This document shows, piece after piece, positions 36,657 to 46,900 of a stretch of 64,000 nucleotides of DNA (positions are counted from its first letter, which is position 1; each line of letters starts with the position of its first letter). The notes under the pieces are model-generated. The model was not told the DNA's origin. It did no database searches and worked only from the letters and a program-made list of their open reading frames with translations. Origin of the DNA: Fonsecaea monophora (lineage: Eukaryota > Ascomycota > Eurotiomycetes > Chaetothyriales > Herpotrichiellaceae); contig NW_019173956.1 in assembly GCF_001642475.1 (NCBI RefSeq), forward strand, positions 186,001 through 250,000, written 5' to 3'. A program made the translations under genes and the position numbers.

Positions 36657-38966
36657 ATGGCCCAGGTTGCGACAGTCAACTTTGGCACTGAGCTCAAGGT
36701 TCGGCTACTGCGCCCTCAGGCCTGAATTGTACACTAATGGGGATTTAATTAGGACGGCTACAAACCGGTCGACAATTGGGTGAGCTTGGGCATTACATGG
36801 CTCACGGAAATCCAAGAATTCTACCAGGAACGCTCTGCTATAGAAAAGGAATACAGCCAGAAGTTGACCGCTCTGGCGAAGAAATACTATGATAAGAAAT
36901 CAAGAAAGTCCAGCAACTTGAGCGTCGGCGACAATCCTGCTCTGACCCCAGGCTCCTTAGAGTCTGCCTCCCTCACGACATGGACCACCCACCTGTCTAC
37001 TCTCGAGGCGCGAGCGAACGAACACGCGAAGTTCTCTAGAGACCTCATAAGTCAAGTTGCGACACCGCTGGAGTATGCCGGCACGAAACTCGAGGAACTG
37101 AGAAAGAGCCATGCCGAATATAATGCCAAACTTGTCAAAGAGAGGGACTCATCCTATGGTGACCTGAAAAAGTTGAAACAACGATATGATGCTGTGTGTC
37201 AAGAGGTTGAGAACCGAAGGAAAAAGGCCGAATCCTCCATGGACAAAAGCAAGGCTCAAAGCACGTACAACCAGCAGTTGATGGAAATGAACAATGTCAA
37301 GAACACATATCTGATTGGTATCAACGTCGCGAATAAGATGAAGGAATGCTATTATCACGAATACGTCCCGGAATTGCTCGATTCCTTGCAGGATCTGAAC
37401 GAGACTCGTGTGTCGAAACTGAATTCGATATGGCTGGTCGCCGCATCACTCGAGACCAACACTCTCAAGAGAAGCACCGAGCTGATGACTCGTCTCTCGA
37501 ACGAGATCCCCCGAAACAACCCCAGTCTCGACAGCAACATGTTTGTGCGACACAATGCTGTGCAGTGGCAGGAACCTCCGGACTTGGTCTTTGAACCGTC
37601 GCCAGTGTGGCTGGATTCGGACAACATGATGACCGATGATGCGTCCAAAGTTTTCCTTCGCAACATCTTGCAGAAGAGCAAGCCGCTCATCAACCAGCTC
37701 AAGGCGGAATCGGCTCAGAAAAGGCGAGACCTAGAAAACCTGAAGCAGGCTCGGCGGGCAGGCAAAGACAAGCGCGACGAAGTAGAAGCGGTGCGATCAC
37801 AGTTTGCCCTGCAGGAGGATCTCCATGCCGTTGAGCGTAAGCGATTGACGGCAGAAGTGGAGACGTCGACGATTACTTCAGTGGTGGGTGATCTCAGCAT
37901 GTATGGCAAGAGTCACACCTTCAAATCCGAGACGTTCAAAATACCCACTAATTGTGATCTATGTGGCGATCGCATTTGGGGTCTGAGTGCCAAAGGGTTC
38001 ATATGTACTGATTGCGGGTTTACCTGCCACAGCAAATGTCATATGAAAGTGCCTGCAGACTGTCCAGGCGAACAGACAAAGGAAGAGAAGAAAAAGTTGA
38101 AAACAGAACGGCAAGCGGCGGCCCTGATGGCCGTCGAGGCCCCGCCAGCCGCCTCGAACGGGACCACAGGCCCTCCTCCATTAACGAGGCAAGATACGAT
38201 GAATAGTCTGTCGTCTGGCTACGCGGCTAGCGCGACAAGGTCCTTGTCTGGAGGTGTTCCGAGGTTGTCAGCACTGGATGATTCAGCGACCAGCTCTCCG
38301 TTAACAACCATTACTTCCAACTCCGGATCATCGACCACCACCGCATCGAGACGAAACAGGATTGTTGCGCCGCCCCCTGCAGCCTACGTCAGCGCACCTG
38401 GCGCCGACCTGGCGGCCAACGGAAGCGGCCAACCCAGAGGCAAGATGCTTTACCCGTACGAAGCCAGAGACGAGGGAGAGGTATCCCTGCCAGAGGGCGC
38501 GGAGGTGAAGATCCTGGAACCTGACGGTATGTAAACTCCCCACACTTGTCCTCGTTTATACTGAGCAACAGCAGATGGCGGCTGGACCAAAGTCCATGCT
38601 GGCTTGGGAAAAGAAGGTCTAGTGCCCACGGCATACCTGGAAGAATTGCCCACCCCGGCCAGTACGCCCGCGCAAGAGCGCCCACCGTCATTGTATTCAA
38701 ATTCGAGTGCCTCCCTGGCATCGTCGACCCTAGCTGGTGCGAATAAGAAGAAGCAAGGGCCAGCAGTGGCACCGAGACGAGGGGCGAAGAAGGTCAAATA
38801 TGTGGAAGCTCTTTACCCCTACACGGCCCAGAGTGATGCCGAGTTCGACATGGCCGAAGGAGAAAGATTCATACTGATCAGTATGGGCACCGGAGATGGC
38901 TGGGCGGATGTCGAGAAGAACGGTGAGACAAGAAGCGTTCCTGCCAACTATATCCAGGAGGTCTAG
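36657..38966 (+). CDS. BZZ1: Bzz1-like F-BAR / C1 / double-SH3 protein
   Basis: Bzz1 recruits actin-assembly factors of the Las17/WASP system to endocytic sites through its F-BAR and SH3 domains. Three exons, 36657-36698, 36753-38526 and 38575-38966, give 735 residues. Domains in order are an F-BAR coiled-coil module (about 1-300, beginning TELKDGYKPVDNWVSLGI) and a C1 zinc-binding domain (about 401-450, HTFKSETF...CDLCGDRIWG...CHSKCHMKVPADC). A Ser/Thr-rich linker follows, then SH3-1 (about 578-635, MLYPYEARDEGEV) and SH3-2 (about 680-735, ALYPYTAQSDAEF). The first exon is short (14 codons) and joined by a 54-nt intron. The second intron (48 nt) lies inside SH3-1 and restores EPD-D-GGWTKV. 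All domain signatures look intact. Confidence 0.96.
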
Positions 38967-39896
38967 GAGATCGCAGAGGAGCGCCAAACTTTGGAATTGA
39001 AAGGCGTGTTTACATCTGGTTAGGACGCATAGAAGAATAAGCGAAGCATCTGAGCGTCAAATAGAGGCACCGGCGGCAGAGTCTTGACCAGGAGTCATCC
39101 TCCGCCCGAGGCAGGACCCAGGCATCATGAGATGGAGGCCCAAGACTGATACAGCCTCGTCAGAGCCAGTCCGAGTTATGTTGGAGTGATTTGACAGCGG
39201 GTTTGGTTGAAAAAGTGTCGTTCGCAGTATATACCCAGCGTCTTCCTTGCCTCCCCCTCCCCTTCCCCCCCTTCTTCCCCGGTTCCTTGACCCTAAGTCC
39301 ATCCAGTCACCCCCGATCTGTCTGTGAATTAATGTCTTGGGTCTCGATGCATCCAGCCCGCCTCGGCCCCATTCAGCCTCGCGATGTATGAGTTGTGATT
39401 GGTTAATTAGAGTCTTGGCGAAACCTTCGCTCAGCTCTACGGCAACGTCTCCCTTTGCATCTGCATCAGACTGGATTGCCATCTCGTATTCAAAGAGCTC
39501 GCGCCAGCGACAGCGCCAGCACAAGGCGCTTTGGCTTTGGCCATATCCCAATATGAAATGGTCCAAGTCTGCCCTTTTAGCATCAAGCTCTCCCCCATTG
39601 AGCTTGCGCATTGCTTGAGTCTTCGCTGTCGGCAGCCAGTGGCTTGCGAAGCGAACGCCCAACATGGTGGGTGGTTGACTGGTCTTTTGCTAGCATGCCC
39701 TCTTCCCCGGGCTCGAATGCTCCTTCTCTTTCGGGTCCTTCGATCGAACCGTGGCTTTCTGCGCGGGGAGTCGTCCGTTCGTCCATCCATAAGTACCTCG
39801 TTTTATCTCCCCAGCCTCACCCCATTCAAGGACGTTGGACTGTCAGTCTCTGCTTTGGCATTCTACACGTACAGAGTACGTTTAGACTCAATAGCT
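38967..39896. other. Intergenic, no gene seen
   Basis: These 930 bp lie between BZZ1 and the downstream membrane-protein gene on the same strand. CT-rich stretches near 39240-39285 could be promoter sequence. An upstream exon coding a signal peptide for the next gene may be hidden here, but no candidate could be supported. Confidence 0.35.
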
Positions 39897-41091
39897 ATGG
39901 CGGGGATTACTGCTTCAGTGACAGCCGCGGAGCGGGCAACGGCGAAGGCTATCCCCGTCAGTCCCATCACTTCAGCTCCCATTCTCACTCATCAGCGCGG
40001 CTTAATCAAAAGGACTGGTGCCGACACAGTCGAGGACAACACTTGTGGATGGGTCAATGGTGATCTCAGTAGGTGTTGATGCGATTCGTTCCTTCGTCGC
40101 ATCCTATCGCGCTACATCAGCCTTATTCCATGGCTATATGCCACAAACTCTTACAGCACGACACTGACGAATCTGGTCGCACTCGCCTGTCTAGATACGC
40201 CTCTCGTCTGCAACTACCAAGCCTGCCTTTGGTCTCCGGAACTGCATGCGGTCGGCTGTTGTGCGGACGCTGCAACGACGGATTGCGCCTGGGTAACCTC
40301 CTGTGTGCCATATTCCATGCTGAATAACGGCTGCGACATGGCCTGCCAAGGGAACTATCTCAATACTGTTTGGTTCGTCCCATGATCCCAATCCCTTCGT
40401 GCTTCGGCAGGTACCTTGAGCCATTCTGTGAATTCTCCACAGCGATCAGGGGTTGACTGGACTTGCGGACGTAGTGATGAAGCCTATCCTCTTTGCGCGA
40501 CGGCGACGTTTGGCGGTCCAGCGGGATACACCTACCTCAGTTGCACAGATGCAATCGGCACAACGGACACGGTTAGAGAACTTTTTCTGTCAAGCCCCAT
40601 TTCGTTTTAATGGAAACATCAAGAGTCATGACGTCGATATCTCCCACATGCTGACACCACGTTTGCAGATGATGCTCACATACTATGGCGGCAATGCAAC
40701 GGTCGAGAACTTACCCAGGTATTTCTCGAGCTATTGGTACGAGAGTACCGCCACCTCTTCCACGACGTCGACTTCTACCTCATCTCCCACCGACGACGCA
40801 GGCATCAACGACACGATATCTTGGCTCTCCGGCCACAAGACCATCCTCATCGGAGCCATTGCCGGCTTCTGCGGGTTACTCATCCTCCTCGTGGTGGGGG
40901 GTTGCTGCGTGGTACGGAACAAAAGGTCCAGACGAGGACGGTATATTCCGGCTAGTCAGCAGATGCCACCGCACGAGGCTTACGGGATGCACTATCAAGG
41001 CGCGGCGGCATATCAGCGGCCTCCATCGTACCAGTCTGGGTATGGATACCAACAAGATTTCGGTCAGGTGTACGTGGCTCCGAATAAATGA
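39897..41091 (+). CDS. Cysteine-rich single-pass membrane protein
   Basis: Four exons, 39897-40068, 40195-40372, 40475-40571 and 40669-41091, give 289 residues. The N-terminal half is cysteine-rich (NTCGWVNGDLNTPLVC, then VGCCADAATTDCAWVTSC, then CDEAYPLCATATF and YLSCTDAIGT), the layout of a fungal extracellular or periplasmic disulphide-bonded domain. A Ser/Thr stretch follows (STATSSTTSTSTSS). A strong transmembrane helix lies at about 205-230 (ILIGAIAGFCGLLILLVVGG) with a basic stop-transfer NKRSRRGR. The cytoplasmic tail is rich in Tyr, Gln, Pro and Gly. The exon joins all restore cysteine-rich sequence, with branch sites GACTG and GCTGAC before two acceptors. No clear signal peptide is seen at the chosen start, so the true N-terminus may lie upstream. 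Function unknown; a cell-wall or surface sensor role is only suggested by the layout. Confidence 0.75.
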
Positions 41092-41775
41092 GGGAGACGC
41101 GCCGAGAACTACTATCTTGGTTTGTTCCAACTTGCTCAGGCTGTTTGGTTTTGGACTTTCAAGATGATGCGTTTTGTATATACGTCTCTCGCGGCATCAC
41201 TCGGGATAGGGAACGCTGGTTATATGTCACAGAGTGAGTTGTTTTGACATGGCATAGGAGGCTGCTTGAACCGGTCTGCCTCCATTTGATCATTCAAGGA
41301 CGTCCTGCACTTGTACTGTTCCTCGTAGCAAGGACAACCAATGTAGCTATCTAGGTACCATGCTAGGTTGGATCTAACTATACTCTACCATCCCCTGCTC
41401 TCCTCTTCGATATACCTGGGTCACTACCTATTCATCCGCGCACTGGATCATTCATCAAACTCGTCAACCCTTGAATTGGAAATTCGTTCTTTCATTCATC
41501 CCCATACCCACACTCTATGTATGCTGGCGCATCGTTTGCAAAGCATTCCTGTTTCCTAACCCGACAAACTTCACCTGTAACAAGATAACGATATATTCCG
41601 TGTTCTTTGTTTAGTTTCTCGCTTGCCTCGATCGCACTCTGATCACTCCGATTGCAACTCGAGGGGTGTCTTCTCTATTCGCTCTGCGAAGTCACAACTC
41701 ACCTCCGCTGATCCCTCTCTCATCTGCGGACGCCAAGGAGGATTTCGAACTTCGTCCTTCGTCCCGGCTGTAAAA
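41092..41775. other. Intergenic between convergent genes
   Basis: These 684 bp hold the 3' ends of the membrane-protein gene (+) and the P450 gene (-). No gene is visible. Confidence 0.5.
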
Positions 41776-43930
41776 CTAGAAGAGTTCCACGAGGACCCTC
41801 ACGCCCTTTGCGTCCCTGCTCGGCAAGGGGATGAACCTGTCCTCGCGCATGTCGACGTCCCTGTCAAAAGTCGTGTCATAGAGGTGGAGGCGGCCGACGT
41901 CGCCGTCAAACGTCACCCCGTCGCCGCCGTAGACGCGGAACAGCTTGGCCAGCACGAGGTACAGCTCCGCGTACGCGAGGTTGATGCCCAGACACTGCAT
42001 CGAGCCTTTGGAGAAGCTGACCAGGAACCTGTCCAGACGCGGGTTCTCGATCCACCGCTCGGGGCGGAACTCGTACGGCGAGGGGAAAGTGTCGGCGTCG
42101 CGGTGGATCAGGTAGCTGCTCATCGAGCACGGGGTCCCGGGGGGGATGGTCCACGTGGTAGGTCCTGCGCTGTCGGCGTGCTTGTCGTCGTCGTCGTTGA
42201 CGACAAAGACGAGGGTTTCGTCCCGCGCGATCCGTTCGAGGCGCGTGCAGATCCCGTAGCTCAGTCGCAGGCCCTCTTGTATGACACCCGTGAGGTACGG
42301 GAGGCGCTCGAGCTCGGGCAAGGGCGTGGACGTTGTGGGATCCGGGATCGCCTCGTACAGTTCCCGCTTCAGCTTCTGCAGCACGCCCGGGTTGGACAGC
42401 AGGTAGAAGACCGTGACCGGCAGGGTCCAGCCCGTGGTGACCGCCCCCGCGCTGACGACCGTGGCACCCTCGTCGGCGAGGCGGGCCGTGCGCTTCTCGA
42501 CGGCCGGGAGGGAGCTGTCGAGGATCTCGTGGAAGATTGTCGGGTGCGAGGCCGTCTTATGGGACGTGTCGACGCCGTTGCGGATATTTTCAATCTGGTT
42601 CTTGATGTCCTGTCCCCCAAAGCCAGATCAAAAAGTGGGCTTTTTGTTAAATTGGGTCCACTGAAAAAGTGGCGGCTCAAAAAGGGCCGGGATTGACGGA
42701 GAGAGAGAGACGAGGGACGAGGCACATAGGTAAAGCGGACAAAAGGCTAGAAACTGTTCAACCACTTACCCGCTTGAATTGCAAGTAACGGCTCGCTGCA
42801 ACAGTGTCAGTCCTATGCCAATGCTATCGACTTATCAGTGTGGTTGATGATGACCCCCTCGGTCTGAAGGAAGCCATCCCTTACATACCGTTCGGATCGA
42901 GTCTCCGAGCCATCCAATCTGGAATGTTTAACACCAGCCAAAAGAGCCAGTACATTTGTTTTGCAATCTGGCCCAGTGAGCTCGTCGAAGAGGCCGCCTT
43001 GAGCATCCACGGGTCAAAGTCCTCGGCTTCGAGGTGATGTTCGCTGCGGGCGAACGCGTATTCCGTGATGACGTCTGAGCAGCATCAGTCGCCGTGGACT
43101 CGGCGAAGCAGGACATGAAGACGAGAGGAGGGTCCAAGAGCCAGGACGGGGAATTATTACCGTACGCGTACGCGGCGAACGCGACCTCCAGGTTCAAAGG
43201 CTTCCTTTCGTCCCCTTTTCTCACGTTGCCGAATTCTCTGACCCTGGCCATCAGGAGATCCGCCTTCTCTTCGATGACGCTTTGCAGTTTCCGAACACCT
43301 GGAGGTAGGCCCACGTCAGGGGGTCTGTCTCGTCCACGCTGAAGACTTTTCCAGCTTTTCCATGGTTTCTGACAAAAAGCAACCAACTCACTTTGCATGC
43401 TAAAGTAGGGACTCAGGGCCGCTCGTCTCGCCTTGTGCAAGTCGTGGGGATTCGTGCTTGCCCCCGCGCCAGGCATGCCGAAGCCCTGGGTGTAGCGTTC
43501 CCACCGATCGCGGCGTCGTGTTGGCCCTGTGTAGATCTCCTCGTAGAATCGAGGCGGGTAGAAGTGCAACTCCTGCGGATTGATGCGGACCACAGGGCCA
43601 TATTGCTTGTGAAGGTCACGGATGCGGAAAGTGTACTGTCCGCCCAGGATGACATCGTAGTAAAACTCGTACCTGAGATGGGATGTTAGGTCGACTCGCT
43701 CGGGGGCGATGCTCTCTGTGAAGTAGACGGGTTGGGCCTTTGACATGACATCCCGCTTACCAGTAAGTTGCCGCCGCGATTCTGGGGCCCGGAAAGTGAG
43801 CGATGGGGCTGAAATATAGGCGATAGACGACAAGCCCGACGTTGTAGCATATCCATAGAGCCAAGCAGGCGAGCGGCAGGAAGAGTGACGACTTCTTCGT
43901 TTCGAACCACAAAGCCTCAAAGACACCCAT
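41776..43930 (-). CDS. Cytochrome P450 monooxygenase, unusual active-site residues
   Basis: Six exons, 43930-43761, 43672-43392, 43298-43161, 43074-42889, 42795-42770 and 42609-41776, give 544 residues, normal for a fungal microsomal P450. An N-terminal anchor helix (LFLPLACLALWICYNVGLVV) precedes the proline-rich FPGPR. Later motifs are WERYTQGFG, ExxR (E379-R382), PERW (452 region) and the haem cysteine Cys473 in FSKGSMQCLG. Two positions are odd. The I-helix reads AGAVTT with Val324 where most P450s have Asp or Glu. The residue two before the haem cysteine is Met471, where Arg is usual. The overall sequence resembles trichodiene-oxygenase-type P450s. The fifth exon is 26 nt, and the intron after it carries an inverted repeat. 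The last exon is much more GC-rich than the first four. The substrate cannot be told. No terpene synthase or polyketide synthase gene is nearby. Confidence 0.9.
42621..42638. repeat. Short inverted repeat within a P450 intron
   Basis: The seven-base arms CAAAAAG and CTTTTTG flank a short spacer, lying in the 160-nt intron between the 26-nt exon and the last exon. A similar AAAAAGTGG word recurs about 25 bases away. This could fold into a hairpin in the transcript or be a remnant of an inserted sequence; there is no target-site duplication that I can see. Confidence 0.4.
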
Positions 43931-46900
43931 ACTGAGATCTCGGGCGAAGGTTTGGAGGCGGCGGAGGCGGCGGCGGCGGCCAGAAAGAGCGGTCTGTAGA
44001 GCATCTCCATGTCAGATTAATATCTTGGGTCAAAGCAGGTATCTCGTAATAGTCGCTGAACTGGCCGTAATGGGGTACGATTGAAGTGACAACGTCCAAG
44101 GTGGAAAACGTCTTGGGACTTGCAGGGATCTTGACCCGCAGTTCCCCGTCTGTGCAACGTGTCTCCAGTAACAATTCGTCCGAGACCCGTCGAGACGGAT
44201 GTGCAACTGTGATGCGAGAGACCAAACCTGGAGCCAATGATTGAGGTAAGGGACATGAAGAGCAGGAACCCGGTCGTGCATATGCATGGAGCGAATGTTA
44301 GGACGACATTTTAATCAACGGTTTTGGGTCCGTCCAGGGCCTGACATTTCAGAAGCGAGCGAATAGAGCAAAGAACTGAGAGGTAAAACATTGGTACTAC
44401 TTCTTCAAGCATCGTCTTTCTGGCAGTGATAGAATATGTAGTAGAGCATCTTGGTCCAGCTCGGGAAGAGAGGACGCTTTTGCAGTAGTCGGGGTAACTC
44501 ACGGGTTTGATTCGGTAGTGGAAGGTAACAATGTCAAGCCAACCCAAATTGCCATGTAGAAAGCGTTTGGTCATCGCGAGTACTCACCGTGGCGATGAAT
44601 ACGGTAGTCCATCACAGTGAGCGACTATCACCATCCATGCCTCATCTGAGAGACAGGGGTAGGATGCCACCATCAGGATACACCTCCGTCGATGCTGCCC
44701 AGGTCAATGACAAATGGAGCCTGCCCTGCAATGATTGTGTTTCTGCGGTCCCTGCTTCTGCAAACAGCATGTGAGTCCCCGCCTGCTTGTATTTCCAACA
44801 GCAGAGCGGGGAGCATGTAAACCCATTCTTTAGCTGTGACCGAAAGGTATTTTGACCTGCTCTTCCGCTCACCCCGCCATCGACGAACGTCGACCAACTT
44901 TTAAGGGACCAAGAAAGTTGATGCTTGACTGTCGATCCGCAGAAAGTGCTGGGACAGGTTTTGGGTTTGTCCCCGAGCCTACAGTCGCGACGATCGGCCA
45001 TTATTCAGTTCGAGCAAGCTTGAGGATACACAGGTGGACTCGGAGACGCGCCAGGTCGACCCGAGAATGGGGTTCGCAGGTTTCCGTGGAGTTGGTCCTC
45101 GATCAAGAAAATATCGAGGATCAGTGGAGGGAGGCGGAAACCTTCACATCATTGTGAAGTGGGTTGCTCAGCGAGCATCTGGAAATGCTTGCGGAGTTGT
45201 ACTGCTGCCGGTGGCCGGTGGCTGGGAGGCGATCGTCTGCACCCAAACCCTAGTCAGACAAGAGTTCGCGTTTGGTGAGAATACAACGCATTGGGGGAAC
45301 CGACGCCTGGGGAATTCCTGGGAAGAGGGGTGCAAATTCTGTCCCATTCTGTTTGCAGGATGTTGAAGCAAACGGAACGAATGCATCGACAAAAGGTGGC
45401 AGCGCAGGGGATTAGTCCTACGGTCAGTCGTTGAGCCATGTGTACAAAACCTCGCTCGTGCTCAGATGCTGTACCGTATCCACCACCGCACAAGGACAGC
45501 CAGATCGTGGAATTCGTGAATATACACAGTCTTGTAAGATAGTAGGGCATTTGGCCTGAGGAAGGGAGCAGGTATCGCAAAATCCCCTCTCCGTGTCACC
45601 TTACCGTAAACGCTCATTGTTTCAATGTGTGGCGGGCGAGTCAAACTGCGCCAACGCGTTTTTCTCACTAGGCTCAGCCTGCTACCGAGTATCTGATATT
45701 GACCAGATCAACCATGACTTGTACACCAACAGAAGGACAGATAAGCTCTCTCGCCTGAATTTGATCTCTTCCAAACATCTCTGGGCCACTCTACCAAGAT
45801 TCTCCAGTAGAACTTGACTGACGTATCGACTGAGCCTCCTCGTGCCTGTGGAACGCGGGCTTGATGGTGTTTTCGAAACTCTCTTCAGACGCCACAGGGA
45901 AGATTCTGCGGTGCCGTAACTGCTGAATCTTTCTGGGAATGTCGTCCGGGTTCTTCACACTGCTGGTTGTTCCGGGTCTGTAAACACGGCGGGCTAGGGT
46001 CTCTCGAACCACAACGGCTTCTTCCTCGCACAACTTCAATACAAGAGATACCACGAGGTTTGCCATCCACGTTGATTCTGACCACACTTCATCTCATGGT
46101 ACGCAAATGACAGCATATCTATGAGCATTCCATCTGTCCAGTGCATGAGAACTGAAGGGGAGCACAGTCTGGGTGCTACAGTCGCGCTGTAACAGCACGT
46201 TCACTTGAATTTGGCCAGCCCATCAAAGCGTCGGAGAGAGTCGTCTGAATGTCCTTCGATTTCCTCCTTTCCCTGGTGAGATCAGCCCGCATCAAACGCA
46301 CAGCTTTTCAAATCCTGGGAAGGAGACAGGAGACTGCTTTCAAGAGAGCCGCAGCACCGAACAAGGGACGCTTCTTCCAGCCTTTCTGGCCCTTTCCAGG
46401 TCACTTTGGGCTGCACTCTTTCAGCAGAGGCGGCTTGAGGCCAGTTGTCGCCGCTCATCAAAGCGCTGCGACTTTCGAGGACTTTCGATAGTACTGTCTT
46501 CTTTTACGACCGGGTCATCTAGAGTAATTAAGTAGTAAGGACGGGAGTACTGCGGACTTGAACGGTCGTCGAAAGTCCAGGTACCAAACAAATCATCTTC
46601 TTTGCAGAAGCGAGTCATACCACCTTCGCCTCCTCAGCCAATCGGTCGATGGATCGGCGGGACAGATAAGTGCGATGTTGTTTTGATACAGGCCACAAGC
46701 ATTTCACCTGCCTACTCACATGGATAGTCCAGGACTCTTTTTCACAGTAATTGCACAAACGATGGATGGTGAATAGCACCCAGTGTGGCTACACTCCGTC
46801 GAGCAAAAGATGCCGGGCTCCCGACGACCCGGCCTGGGTGATGCCGTGCGAAGCCGGTGTTGTTGAAAAACGTTTAGGTTCCGTAGCCAGGATGCCAGGC

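Noticed and set aside
41623..42696. A 357-codon open frame on the plus strand
   Set aside because: It is antisense to the P450 C-terminal exon, which has the haem and ExxR motifs; it starts and ends without family features.
42928..44010. A single 360-codon minus-strand frame over the P450 5' half
   Set aside because: It reads through three introns and changes frame relative to the conserved P450 sequence; the spliced model is better.
45791..46087. A 98-codon minus-strand frame with coding-like composition
   Set aside because: It could not be extended by splicing or matched to a family. It might be a gene remnant, but evidence is too thin.
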